DNA of 64,000 nucleotides from Acidobacteriota bacterium (GCA_021838785.1 JAKCCV010000015.1:1-64000); one strand, 5' to 3'; positions 34,372 to 44,709 are shown, numbered from the stretch's first letter. Translations and numbers: made by a program. The notes: generated from the letters alone by a model not told the origin.

Positions 34372-34400
34372 GAAGTGGTAGAAAGTAGTAAAAAGTGTCA
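34372..34400 (+). promoter_or_regulatory. MraZ box: three 10-bp spaced AAGTG-type repeats
   Basis: AAGTGG at 34373, AAGTAG at 34383 and AAGTGT at 34393 recur at exactly one helical turn. MraZ proteins bind series of short direct repeats at their own promoter and repress the cluster. Placed just downstream of the -10 element, bound MraZ would cover the start of transcription. The middle unit has one change from the other two. Confidence 0.75.
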
Positions 34401-34466
34401 AACTGGTCGAGGTTTTTTGGCCTTCTGAGACGTTGAGGGAAATGAACAGAGTACCAAGCTTACCCC

Positions 34467-34907
34467 ATGCTACGCGGCAATTATCCAGCGACGGTGGACG
34501 GCAAAGGGCGGCTCAAGATTCCGGCGGCCTTCAAGAGTTATTTGGACGAAAATTTTGGCCAGGAATTTTACGTGACCAGCGTGGATGGCCAGTCGGTTTA
34601 CATTTACCCCTTTCCGGTTTGGAGGGCCCTCGAGGAAAAATTGGCGGCCCTGCCGTCGTTGAACAAATCCAAGAAGCGATTTCTAGACCGAGTGAATTAC
34701 TGGGGACAAGTCGTTCGGGCAGACGCGCTTGGCCGCCTGCTGATTCCCTCCTTGTTGCGCGAGTCGGCGGCGATGCGGGGCGAGGTTGCGGTGATCGGAT
34801 ATCTCGACCACCTGAACGTTTGGAACATGCAACGGTTCCAAGAACATCTGGAGCAGACGCCGTTTACGGATGAAGACGCCCAGGCACTGAGCGAACTCGG
34901 AATTTAG
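34467..34907 (+). CDS. mraZ: transcriptional regulator MraZ
   Basis: A 146-residue AbrB-like DNA-binding protein with two SpoVT-AbrB-type repeats: LRGNYPATVDGKGRLKIP at the N-terminus and GQVVRADALGRLLIP in the middle. It is the first gene of the dcw cluster and represses it by binding the repeats at 34372-34400. The start at 34467 has no strong ribosome binding site but matches the family N-terminus. Its stop (34905-34907) is in the same frame as rsmH. Confidence 0.93.
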   Translation: MLRGNYPATVDGKGRLKIPAAFKSYLDENFGQEFYVTSVDGQSVYIYPFPVWRALEEKLAALPSLNKSKKRFLDRVNYWGQVVRADALGRLLIPSLLRESAAMRGEVAVIGYLDHLNVWNMQRFQEHLEQTPFTDEDAQALSELGI

Positions 34908-34964
34908 AGGAGGAAAAGGATTGAGACAAACCGTGAAAAATCGGCGACGACACATCGGCCGGTC

Positions 34965-35828
34965 ATGGTGGCGGAGGTTCTGGAGTTTCTAAAAATTGAC
35001 CCGGACGGCGCCTACATTGACGCCACACTCGGCACCGGAGGGCACGCCGAGGCGATTCTTGAGGTTTTATCGAACGGCCGGGGAAGGTTATTGGGAATTG
35101 ACCGGGACGCGACGGCGCTGGCGGTGGCCCGGGAGCGGCTCCAGCGGTTCAGCAAAAAGCTTATGGTTGCAGAGGGGAACATCTCGGAGCTGGCAAGGCT
35201 GCACGAATCGAGTGGCTTGGGCCCGGCAGCAGGAGTCCTCGCCGATTTGGGCTTAAGTTCCTTGCAGCTCGGAGAGGCTTCAAGAGGATTTAGTTTTGAC
35301 CTGGAGGGTCCGCTCGACATGCGGATGGGCCGAGGGGGTGTGACGGCCGAGGAATTTGTCAACCGCATGCCGGAGCCGGACCTTGCCAACCTGATTTACG
35401 AGTTAGGGGAAGAGCGCCACTCGCGCCGCGTTGCGCGAGCCATTGTGAAGGCCCGCCCGATTCGAACCACCACCGAACTGGCGCAGGTGGTGACGCGAGC
35501 GATCCCCTCCCGGGCGGGCCTCCACCACCATCACCCGGCCACGCGCACGTTCTTGGCGCTTCGCCTGGCTGTGAACCGTGAGCTGGAGAGCTTGGCAGCG
35601 TTTCTTCCGCAGGCGGTCGAGGTTTTGGCGCCGGGCGGACGGCTGGTTACCTTGTCGTATCACTCGTTGGAAGATCGCATCATCAAGCGGGCGTTGCAGC
35701 AGTACGCCAGGGAAGGGCAAACCCAGACGCTCACGCGGCACGTGGTCCGGCCGAGTGAAGAAGAAGTTCGGAGCAATCCCCGGGCTCGCAGCGCGAGGCT
35801 GCGAGCGGCGGAAAAGCAGGGCCAGTAA
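34965..35828 (+). CDS. rsmH: 16S rRNA (cytosine1402-N4)-methyltransferase
   Basis: A SAM-dependent methyltransferase modifying C1402 of 16S rRNA. SAM site DATLGTGGHAEAIL, GVLADLGLSSLQLG, RGFSFDLEGPLDMRMG and SYHSLEDRIIK are all family blocks. The ATG given (287 aa) cuts off the conserved HRPV segment that normally precedes this residue. Reading the same frame upstream there is no stop back to 34908 and no ATG/GTG/TTG; the only start-like codon is ATT at 34920, 6 bases after a perfect AGGAGG (34908-34913). The true start is therefore probably ATT 34920 (302 aa). Confidence 0.93.
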   Translation: MVAEVLEFLKIDPDGAYIDATLGTGGHAEAILEVLSNGRGRLLGIDRDATALAVARERLQRFSKKLMVAEGNISELARLHESSGLGPAAGVLADLGLSSLQLGEASRGFSFDLEGPLDMRMGRGGVTAEEFVNRMPEPDLANLIYELGEERHSRRVARAIVKARPIRTTTELAQVVTRAIPSRAGLHHHHPATRTFLALRLAVNRELESLAAFLPQAVEVLAPGGRLVTLSYHSLEDRIIKRALQQYAREGQTQTLTRHVVRPSEEEVRSNPRARSARLRAAEKQGQ

Positions 35829-35923
35829 ACATCCTGGAGCAGGAAATTCCGCGGTGCCGCCCCCAGGCGGTGACTGCCAGGGCGAGGTGTTGCCCGACCG
35901 CAAACGTGAGGACGGAAAACTTT

Positions 35924-36397
35924 ATGGCTAGCGCAGTATCCTTTCCACGAACCCAACGGCGACCCGCTTACGAGCCGGCCACGGGTCGCGCGAGCTACCC
36001 CGAGATTTATTATCTCAAAAGAATTGACAACTCCCGCCTGCGGCGAGAAGTGGACCCTCAGAAGCGCCGCGAATGTTTCAGTCTGTTGGGATTGGGCGTG
36101 CTAGCTTTCCTTTGCATGTTTTTGTATGCCTGGCAGCATTTTCAGGGCATTCGCTACGGCTATGAAATCCAGCAACTCCGGGCGGAGGCCGCGGCGCTCC
36201 AAAACTGGAACCACCAAATGCAGCTTGAGCACGCTCGACTCGCCAGCCCAGAAAGAATTGAGGCGTTGGCGCGTAAGGACCTCGGCCTGGAACCGGCCAC
36301 GCCGCAACAAATCATTCAAGTGGGCGACCGTTCACCGCGGAGCCCCGAAGCTTCGGAACTGGCGGGCAATTTACGCGTCAAAATTCCCGGCGAATAG
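35924..36397 (+). CDS. ftsL: cell division protein FtsL
   Basis: A 157-residue bitopic divisome protein. A basic cytoplasmic part is followed by one membrane helix (about 52-72, LLGLGVLAFLCMFLYAWQH) and a coiled-coil periplasmic part (EIQQLRAEAAALQNWNHQ). Start 35924 (MASAVSF) is chosen; the longer frame from 35870 adds Cys/Arg-rich residues not expected in the family. It is called by its position between rsmH and ftsI plus this layout, because FtsL sequences are poorly conserved. FtsL with FtsB and FtsQ activates FtsW/FtsI. Confidence 0.82.
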   Translation: MASAVSFPRTQRRPAYEPATGRASYPEIYYLKRIDNSRLRREVDPQKRRECFSLLGLGVLAFLCMFLYAWQHFQGIRYGYEIQQLRAEAAALQNWNHQMQLEHARLASPERIEALARKDLGLEPATPQQIIQVGDRSPRSPEASELAGNLRVKIPGE

Positions 36398-36400
36398 ACC

Positions 36401-38461
36401 ATGGCGCAATCCAAGGCGGCATCCTCAACCCGCGACTTCAAGCTGGTGACAGCGCGGCGGAGCTTAATGCTGGCGGGGGGGTTGGCGCTGTGGATGCTGG
36501 CCGTGATTCTCCGCCTTTACGACCTCCAAATCATCCAATACCTCCCGTTGTTGAAGCGGGCACAGCAGGAACAGCAGCGCACGGTCGAAATTGCTCCGCA
36601 GCGCGGCACCATCTACGACCGCAACCTGCACCCGTTGGCGATGAGCTTGCCTGCCGAATCGGTTTATGCGGTCCCCGGACAACTGGGCGATCCTGAACTT
36701 GCAGCCAAGCTTTTGGCCCCGATCTTGGGGCTGGATGCCGGCGAGTTAGCGGAAAGTTTCAAGACGTATCGGACCTTCTGCTGGGTTAAGCGGAAGATCT
36801 CAGCATCTGAGGTCGCGCGCGTGAAGGCGCTGAACTTGCGGGGAATATATTTCGAGCAGGAAAGCAAACGCTTTTATCCGCAAGGCCAACTAGCCGCGCA
36901 GGTGCTGGGCTACGTAGGGATGGATGACCGCGGCTTAGGGGGCATTGAATATTCGATGAACTCCAAATTGCGCGGGCAGCCAGGACGGATGCTGGTGGTG
37001 GACGACGCGCGACATCAATCCTTCCTCTCCAAGCAATGGGCCGGGAAGCCGGGCGACAACGTGGTGCTGACGATTGATGAGAATATCCAGTACTTTGCCG
37101 AGCGGGCACTCGGCGCCATGGTCAAGAAATTTCACGCCGCTGGAGGCACCGCGATTGTCCAGAATCCGTACACGGGCGAAATTTTGGCGATGGCGAATGA
37201 GCCGACGTTCAATCCGAATGACTACCAAGCGAGCCCACCCCAAAACCGCATCAATCGCGCTGTGCAATGGGTTTACGAGCCGGGGTCCACGTTCAAGCTG
37301 GTTACCGTTTCGGCAGCCCTTCAAGAGGGTCTGGCGCAACCCAATGAAGTCATCAATTGCCAGGACGGCCAGATCGTTTTGGCGGGCCACGTGATTCACG
37401 ACCATGAGCGATTCGGCGACCTGACGGTGGCCAACATTTTGGCTCAGTCCAGCGACGTGGGCGCCATCAAACTGGGACTGCGACTGGGTGAAGAACGCTT
37501 TTACAGTTACATCCGACGGTTCGGATTTGGTTCTTTAACTCATATCGGATTGCCGGGAGAATCGGCGGGTTTGGTGCGGCCGCCGAGGTTATGGTCGGGC
37601 ATCGGAATCGGCGAGATGTCCATGGGGCAGGCGATTGGCGTGACGCCGCTGCAAATGGTGACGGCGTTTTCAGCCATCGCCAACGGGGGGATTTTGATTC
37701 AGCCGCGCATTGTGCGAGAGGTCTTCCGAGGCGACCATCACGAGCCCGCCCCACCGCCCTTCGGCCGGCGCGTCGTGAGCGAACAGGTGGCCAGGGAAAT
37801 GCGTCAAATGCTTGCCGGAGTCGTCGAGCACGGCACCGGGGTCTCGGCGCAACTGCCGGGCTATTCCGCTGCGGGAAAGACCGGCACGTCGAATAAGGTT
37901 AACGCCTACGGACGGTATTCGCACCGAAAGTACGTGGGATCGTTTATTGGCTTTGCGCCCGCAAAGAAGCCGGCAGTAACCATTCTGGTGGTTATTGACA
38001 CACCGGTGGGCGCAATTTACGGGGCGCAAGTGGCAGCTCCGGCGTTCAGGTCCATCGCAGAGCAGACTCTCAATTACCTCGATGTGCCGCAAGACCATCC
38101 TACCCGATGGCTTCAGGCTGATTCCCACCTCGCCACCTCGCGGCTCCGCCAGCAACAGGGCCGCGCGGAGGCTAACTCTCCTCTCGACCCTGAAGCTGCC
38201 GGGGCTGCTACGCCGCCCTTTGAACCCGTTTCTTACGCGAAGATGCCGACAGCCGGGAGCGCCACGGTGGTGGTGAACGAAGGCCCCAAAACCACCGTGC
38301 CGGACTTGACTTCCCTGCCGGCGCGCACGGCCATCGAGGAATGCCAAAAATTGGGTTTGCGGATGGAAATGTTTGGCACGGGCTTGGCGGTCCAACAAAG
38401 CCCCGCGCCCGGCGCGCCGGTACCGCGGGGAACCACGGTCAAGGTCCTTTTTGCGCGCTGA
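36401..38461 (+). CDS. ftsI: septal peptidoglycan transpeptidase FtsI (PBP3) with PASTA tail
   Basis: A 686-residue class B penicillin-binding protein that cross-links septal peptidoglycan. N-terminal membrane helix (about 20-42), dimerisation domain (RGTIYDRNLHPLA), and the transpeptidase domain with serine active site in PGSTFKLV, SSD motif in LAQSSDVG and AGKTGTSNK. A C-terminal PASTA domain (TVPDLTSLPARTAIEECQ to the end) follows a linker rich in Ala/Pro. PASTA tails on FtsI are typical of Acidobacteriota, Firmicutes and Actinobacteria rather than Proteobacteria. It begins 3 bp after ftsL. Confidence 0.94.
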   Translation: MAQSKAASSTRDFKLVTARRSLMLAGGLALWMLAVILRLYDLQIIQYLPLLKRAQQEQQRTVEIAPQRGTIYDRNLHPLAMSLPAESVYAVPGQLGDPELAAKLLAPILGLDAGELAESFKTYRTFCWVKRKISASEVARVKALNLRGIYFEQESKRFYPQGQLAAQVLGYVGMDDRGLGGIEYSMNSKLRGQPGRMLVVDDARHQSFLSKQWAGKPGDNVVLTIDENIQYFAERALGAMVKKFHAAGGTAIVQNPYTGEILAMANEPTFNPNDYQASPPQNRINRAVQWVYEPGSTFKLVTVSAALQEGLAQPNEVINCQDGQIVLAGHVIHDHERFGDLTVANILAQSSDVGAIKLGLRLGEERFYSYIRRFGFGSLTHIGLPGESAGLVRPPRLWSGIGIGEMSMGQAIGVTPLQMVTAFSAIANGGILIQPRIVREVFRGDHHEPAPPPFGRRVVSEQVAREMRQMLAGVVEHGTGVSAQLPGYSAAGKTGTSNKVNAYGRYSHRKYVGSFIGFAPAKKPAVTILVVIDTPVGAIYGAQVAAPAFRSIAEQTLNYLDVPQDHPTRWLQADSHLATSRLRQQQGRAEANSPLDPEAAGAATPPFEPVSYAKMPTAGSATVVVNEGPKTTVPDLTSLPARTAIEECQKLGLRMEMFGTGLAVQQSPAPGAPVPRGTTVKVLFAR

Positions 38462-38531
38462 TTCAGAGTGCAGAACGATTAAGGGCTCAGCCCGGGGGAG
38501 CCATAGCCCGGTGCTATAATGCGAGATAGGA

Positions 38532-40052
38532 ATGAAATTGGGCGAGGTCGTAGCAAGAGTCCCGGGGGTAAGCTGGGGCGCTGACGCTAACGCTGAAGTC
38601 ACATCCCTTGCATATGATTCCCGCCGCATGGAACGAGGAAGTCTCTTTTTCGCCATCCAAGGAGAAAAAGCCGACGGGCACGATTATATTCCCTTGGCGC
38701 TGGAGCGTGGCGCCATCGCCGTGGTCAGCGAGCGAAAGCCGCCCCCGGAGGTGGCCGGACATTGGATTCAAGTTCCCCACATTCGACGCGCTCTGGCGGA
38801 GGCCGCCAGGGCTTTCTACCACCAACCGGATGCTTCCCTCCTGCTGATTGGCATCACCGGGACCAACGGCAAAACGACCACGGCATTTCTGCTGGAGCGG
38901 ATTTTAGGGGCCGCCGGCCTGTCGCCGGGGCTCCTCGGGACGATTGAATATCGAATTGGCACCCGCAGAATTCATGCAGTGAATACAACGCCGGAATCGT
39001 TGGACCTGATGCGCTACTTTGCCGAGCTGGTCGAGGCGGGAGGACGAGCGGGCGTCATGGAAGTTTCTTCCCACGCGCTTGCCCAGGAGCGGGTTTGGGG
39101 TTTGCACTTTGGGGCGGCCGTGTTTACCAACCTTACTCGGGACCATCTCGATTATCACAAGGATTTTGAGAGCTATTTCGCAGCCAAGCGCCGACTCTTT
39201 GAAGGATTGGGAAGCCCGCCCCCGGAACTCGCCGTCATCAATGTGGACGACGAATGGGGCCAACGCTTGCTCGCGCTCCCTGCTTCGCAACGGCTCACGT
39301 ATGGCGCGAGTGCCGGCGCGCAGGTGCGGGTCAAAGACTCCAAAACCGACCTGGCCGGAATTCGGGCCAGGCTTGAAACCCCCCTGGGCGAGATTGAAAT
39401 GGCGTCCTCGCTGGTAGGGCGGCCCAATCTCATGAACATTCTCGCCGCCACCGCGACGGCGATTGGATTAGGCATCCCAAAGGAAACGATTGTTGGCGGC
39501 ATTCAAGCTTTGACGGCAGTGCCGGGGCGGTTCGAGCGGATTGACGCCGGGCAGCCCTTCCTCGTGGTGGTAGATTACGCGCACACGGATGATGCTTTGC
39601 GAAACCTGCTCACGGTAGCTCGGGAGCTTGTGAAAAATCGGCTGCTGGTGGTTTTCGGTTGCGGCGGCGAGCGCGATCGCACCAAGCGCCCTCTCATGGG
39701 CGAGGTTGCGGGATCGCTGGCCGATATCGCTTACCTGACCTCGGATAATCCCCGCGGCGAGGATCCTTTGGCCATCTTGAATGATGTGATGGTCGGCCTG
39801 CAACGGACCGGCAAACCCTACCAGGTGGACCCGGACCGAGAGGCCGCGATTCGCAAAGCCCTGGGCGATGCCCGCGAAGGAGACGGGGTCGTCATCGCCG
39901 GGAAAGGGCATGAGACCTATCAGATTCTGAAAGACCGGACGATTCCTTTTGACGATCGCGAGGTGGCCCAGAGAGTGCTTCACGAGTTGGGCTACGATGG
40001 GCCGGTCGCGCTCCGCCACGCCAAGCCGGGCCAAGTGAACAGCCGACGCTAG
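38532..40052 (+). CDS. murE: UDP-MurNAc-tripeptide synthetase MurE
   Basis: A 506-residue Mur ligase adding the third amino acid to the peptidoglycan precursor. ATP site GITGTNGKTTTAFLL, carbamylated Lys region, and the C-terminal substrate box TSDNPRGEDP. The DNPR signature is the one associated with meso-diaminopimelate, so the organism should have DAP-type peptidoglycan. Start 38532 is ATG with GATAGG upstream. The next gene begins after 30 bp. Confidence 0.94.
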   Translation: MKLGEVVARVPGVSWGADANAEVTSLAYDSRRMERGSLFFAIQGEKADGHDYIPLALERGAIAVVSERKPPPEVAGHWIQVPHIRRALAEAARAFYHQPDASLLLIGITGTNGKTTTAFLLERILGAAGLSPGLLGTIEYRIGTRRIHAVNTTPESLDLMRYFAELVEAGGRAGVMEVSSHALAQERVWGLHFGAAVFTNLTRDHLDYHKDFESYFAAKRRLFEGLGSPPPELAVINVDDEWGQRLLALPASQRLTYGASAGAQVRVKDSKTDLAGIRARLETPLGEIEMASSLVGRPNLMNILAATATAIGLGIPKETIVGGIQALTAVPGRFERIDAGQPFLVVVDYAHTDDALRNLLTVARELVKNRLLVVFGCGGERDRTKRPLMGEVAGSLADIAYLTSDNPRGEDPLAILNDVMVGLQRTGKPYQVDPDREAAIRKALGDAREGDGVVIAGKGHETYQILKDRTIPFDDREVAQRVLHELGYDGPVALRHAKPGQVNSRR

Positions 40053-40082
40053 GACGGGGCGACCCGAGCGGCCGACTTTCCA

Positions 40083-41531
40083 GTGAACACGATGCAATTG
40101 CCGGTGAGCGAGGTTGCCAAAATCCTCGAATCAACTTACTCGGGCGACAAGCAGGTCGCGCAAGGGTACACCCTCGACTCGCGCCGCGTGCGTCCGGGCG
40201 AAATGTTTTTTGCCATTCGGGGGCGGCGACTTGATGGGCACCAGTTTGTTCAACAGGCCATCGAGGCGGGAGCTGTGGCTGCGGTCGTGGAACCCGCATT
40301 CCTAGAGCAACATCCTTCCCTGGCTTCGAGGCTGATTCCCGTGCCAGATACAACGCGCGCTTTGCAGGTTCTTGCCCAAGAAATTCGCCGCCGTTGGGGC
40401 AAAAAGCTGATTGCCATTACCGGAAGCACCGGGAAAACCACGACCAAGGAGCTGACGGCAGCACTGCTGGCAACTCAATACGCAGTGCTTAAGTCACGGG
40501 GTAACCTCAATAATGAGTATGGCGTGCCGCTGACGCTTTTGGAATTGGAGCCTCGGCACGAGGTGGCCGTCTTGGAGCTTGCCATGTCCGCGGCAGGCGA
40601 AATTGCGCGACTGGCGCAGGTGGCCGAGCCGGACATCGGGGTGGTCACCAACGTCGCCGCAGCGCATCTCCAGGCCTTTAATTCGGTGGATGAAATTGCG
40701 CGGGCTAAACGTGAGTTGATTGAGAATCTGAACCCGCGGTGCGTGGAGACGGTAGCCGTGCTGAATCACGACGACCCACGGGTCAAACACTTCGGCGACG
40801 GCGTTCCCGGACGAGTTGTTACCTTCGGGCGAGAAGCCGGGGCAGACTTCATCGCCTCTGAAATTAAGTCCGCCGGGGGTCGGGGAACAACGTTTTGGGT
40901 GACGGGACCGTCGCTGAACGCCCAGTTTCAATTGAGCCTACCCGGCGAGCACAATATCGAAAACGCCCTCGCCGCCATTGCCACGGCAAGCCTCCTGGGC
41001 GTTCCGCCCGAGGCCATGGTCCAGGCGCTGGCAACCTCCAAAAATTTGCCTGGCCGCAGTGAAATTCTTACACTGCCGGGCGGCATCACGGTCATCAATG
41101 ACAGCTACAACTCCAATCCGCGCGCCATGGAGAAAATGCTCCAGATGTTGGCCGAGTGGCCAGGGGCGCAAAGACGGATCGTGGTGGCGGGCGAGATGCT
41201 CGAACTCGGCTCTACCTCGCCTGATTGGCATCGCGCGGTGGGACGAAAATGCGCGGAATGCGGCGTTGACTGCCTGTTCGCGGTGCAAGGCGATGCGGTT
41301 TTTTTTCTCGAAGGAGCGCGAGAAAACGGGCTTGCTGCTTCGCAATTGCGCTTTTTCGCCAGCGCGCTGGAAGCCGCGGAATACTGCCGCACCCACCTGC
41401 GCGAAGGGGATGTGGTGTTGGTGAAGGGGTCACGGGGAGTGGGCCTCGAAGCGGTGATTGAATTGCTCACTAACCCTGTTTCCAGTTCGTCGGCGATGCC
41501 CCATCCCGCCGCGTCCACGAGGGCTGAGTAA
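40083..41531 (+). CDS. murF: UDP-MurNAc-tripeptide-D-Ala-D-Ala ligase MurF
   Basis: A 482-residue Mur ligase that adds D-Ala-D-Ala, completing the pentapeptide. ATP site AITGSTGKTTTKEL, LELAMSAAGEI, and VINDSYNSNPRAM are typical of MurF. GTG at 40083 is given; ATG at 40092 is an equally possible start. The D-Ala-D-Ala substrate enzyme Ddl is not in this window. Confidence 0.94.
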   Translation: MNTMQLPVSEVAKILESTYSGDKQVAQGYTLDSRRVRPGEMFFAIRGRRLDGHQFVQQAIEAGAVAAVVEPAFLEQHPSLASRLIPVPDTTRALQVLAQEIRRRWGKKLIAITGSTGKTTTKELTAALLATQYAVLKSRGNLNNEYGVPLTLLELEPRHEVAVLELAMSAAGEIARLAQVAEPDIGVVTNVAAAHLQAFNSVDEIARAKRELIENLNPRCVETVAVLNHDDPRVKHFGDGVPGRVVTFGREAGADFIASEIKSAGGRGTTFWVTGPSLNAQFQLSLPGEHNIENALAAIATASLLGVPPEAMVQALATSKNLPGRSEILTLPGGITVINDSYNSNPRAMEKMLQMLAEWPGAQRRIVVAGEMLELGSTSPDWHRAVGRKCAECGVDCLFAVQGDAVFFLEGARENGLAASQLRFFASALEAAEYCRTHLREGDVVLVKGSRGVGLEAVIELLTNPVSSSSAMPHPAASTRAE

Positions 41532-41537
41532 CACGGA

Positions 41538-42668
<1,131 letters not shown>

Positions 42669-42720
42669 AGCGCGGGCGATTTGACACCCTGAATTTTTGC
42701 GCATAAAATGCGCACGAACT

Positions 42721-42891
42721 ATGCCTAGGCCGAAATCCTTTCGCAACCCGATTCGCGTCAGCCTGACGCTCGATGGCAAGGTGTTGCGTGGAGCGCGGCG
42801 TCTGGCGCAGGCCAAGCGCCGCTCCCTGTCGGAGATGGTGTCAGAGGTTTTGAGCCGGTATCTGCGCAAGAACGGCAGGCGAAGCCTATGA
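42721..42891 (+). CDS. small ribbon-helix-helix protein inside the dcw cluster
   Basis: A 56-residue basic protein with the CopG/Arc-type pattern: a beta strand (IRVSLTLDG) then two helices (LRGARRLAQAKRRSLS, EMVSEVLSRYLRK). Such proteins bind operator DNA as dimers. Its stop overlaps the murD start (ATGA at 42888-42891), so translation is coupled to murD. An RHH gene between mraY and murD is not part of the standard dcw order. It might be a local regulator or an antitoxin whose toxin is missing; no partner is visible. Confidence 0.7.
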   Translation: MPRPKSFRNPIRVSLTLDGKVLRGARRLAQAKRRSLSEMVSEVLSRYLRKNGRRSL

Positions 42892-44684
42892 CCGACCTTC
42901 AAGGCCAGCGCGTGTTGGTGGTGGGCTTGGGGCGCAGCGGCCTGGCGGCGGCTCGGTTTTTAGCGCGGTGCGGCGCCGTCGTGATGGTCAGCGATCGCCG
43001 TCCCCCGGCAACACTCGCCCGCGAGGCTCGCGAGTTGATGGCGCAAAAGATCGGCGTGGAACTCGGTGTTCACCGCGAATCCACCTTCCTTCGGCAGGAC
43101 TTAATTGTGGTGAGCCCCGGGGTGCCGGCGGACTTACCAGCCCTCGACGCCGCGCGGCGGAAAGGCATCCGAATTGTTCCGGAAGTCGAGTTGGCAAGTT
43201 GGTTTATCGAAAGCCCGATCGTTGGAATCACTGGAACGAACGGCAAAACCACAACGACGGCTCTAACCGGCGCCATGTTGGAGGCTTCCGGTTTTCGGAC
43301 CTTCGTAGGGGGGAATATTGGCGTGCCTCTCATTCAGGCCGCCGAGCAGACTCCGCCGCCGGAAGTGATCGTGGCCGAACTGAGCAGTTTTCAGCTCGAG
43401 ATCATCGAGTCATTTCGAGCGACGGTAGCCGTTCTGTTGAATCTGTCCCCCAACCATCTGGACCGCCATCCTACCTACGAGGCTTATGCTCGGGCCAAGG
43501 CGCGAATCTTTGAGCATCAAAGGTCGAGCGACCAAGCCGTCCTCAACGCCGACGATCCCAACGTTGTGAAGTTGGCGAATGCCATCAAGAGCCAGAAAAT
43601 CTTCTTCAGTCGCCAGCGTTCGCTCACGAATGGCGTTTTCTTGGCCGAAGGGAAGCTGTGGCATCGGGTAGGTCATCTGGAGCGGGTGTTGATGGAACGG
43701 GGCGACATTCGGTTGCGAGGCGAGTTCAACCTGGAAAATGTGATGGCCGCCGCCGCCGCCGCTCTTGCGCTGGGGGCTAGCCTCGACGCCGTGCGCCGGG
43801 CGGCGCGCGAATTTCAAGGGGTGGAACATCGCTTGGAGTTCGTGCGGGAGATTGCCGGAGTTGCCTTCTACAATGATTCCAAGGCAACCAGCGTGGATGC
43901 CGCTGCCAAAGCGCTTTCGACCTTTGCCTCCGGCGTGCATCTGATTCTGGGCGGCAAGGATAAAGGCGCGCCTTACGCTCCGCTGCGGCCGCTGCTCAAA
44001 GGCCGCGTGCGGGAAATTCTTCTGGTCGGGGCTGCGGCGGAGAAAATTGCGCGGGAGTTAGCAGGCAGTACGGATCTGGTTCCCGCAGGAACCATCGAAG
44101 CGGCGGTCCGCCGTGCCTTCGCGCAGGCAGAGGCCGGCGACACAGTGCTTCTTTCGCCGGCTTGCTCGAGCTACGACCAGTATCATGATTTCGAAGAGCG
44201 TGGCCGTGCCTTTAAGCAAAGCGTTTCAGACTTGGCGGAAGAATACCTGCAAGGGAGGATTCGGCCCCGTAAGATTGCCGAACCTGACTTCCTGCTGCGC
44301 GCTCCGAACACGCGGCCTAACGACGCCCGGCAAGGAATCTTCAAACCGCCGGAGAGCGCCACCTCACTCAACCGGCCGTCTGCCAGCCCGACGGACGCTG
44401 AACCGCCGTTCGAGACCCTGACGCTGGACAACGGCAAGCCATCTTCCTCAGCGCGCGTTTCTGTGCCGCGCGAACTAATCTACACCTACGAAGTGGCGGC
44501 GGAAGAAGTGGCTCAGGGCGAGGAAGCCGGCGGCGCTCTAGAGGCTGACGGAGAGGCGGTGCAGGACTCCGCGCCTTCCGAACTCGGCACGACAGAGGAA
44601 CCGGAAGACGAGGCCCTGAGTTACGAGATACGCTCGGACGCGGCTCGGCTAACCCAGCCGCATCGGCCGGCGGGTCGAGGTTAG
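42888..44684 (+). CDS. murD: UDP-MurNAc-L-Ala-D-Glu ligase MurD with C-terminal extension
   Basis: A 598-residue protein; MurD is usually about 450. The ligase part (1-455) is normal: Rossmann start VLVVGLGRSGLAAARFL, ATP site GITGTNGKTTTTALTG, LSPNHLDRH, FYNDSKATS and LSPACSSYDQYHDFEERG. It adds D-Glu to UDP-MurNAc-L-Ala. Residues about 460-598 form an extra tail, rich in Pro/Ser then Glu/Ala (EEVAQGEEAGGALEADGE), without a recognised domain and probably disordered. The next gene starts 25 bp later. Confidence 0.93.
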   Translation: MTDLQGQRVLVVGLGRSGLAAARFLARCGAVVMVSDRRPPATLAREARELMAQKIGVELGVHRESTFLRQDLIVVSPGVPADLPALDAARRKGIRIVPEVELASWFIESPIVGITGTNGKTTTTALTGAMLEASGFRTFVGGNIGVPLIQAAEQTPPPEVIVAELSSFQLEIIESFRATVAVLLNLSPNHLDRHPTYEAYARAKARIFEHQRSSDQAVLNADDPNVVKLANAIKSQKIFFSRQRSLTNGVFLAEGKLWHRVGHLERVLMERGDIRLRGEFNLENVMAAAAAALALGASLDAVRRAAREFQGVEHRLEFVREIAGVAFYNDSKATSVDAAAKALSTFASGVHLILGGKDKGAPYAPLRPLLKGRVREILLVGAAAEKIARELAGSTDLVPAGTIEAAVRRAFAQAEAGDTVLLSPACSSYDQYHDFEERGRAFKQSVSDLAEEYLQGRIRPRKIAEPDFLLRAPNTRPNDARQGIFKPPESATSLNRPSASPTDAEPPFETLTLDNGKPSSSARVSVPRELIYTYEVAAEEVAQGEEAGGALEADGEAVQDSAPSELGTTEEPEDEALSYEIRSDAARLTQPHRPAGRG

Positions 44685-44709
44685 AAGCCCGGGCAAAGGG
44701 CAATAGCTT

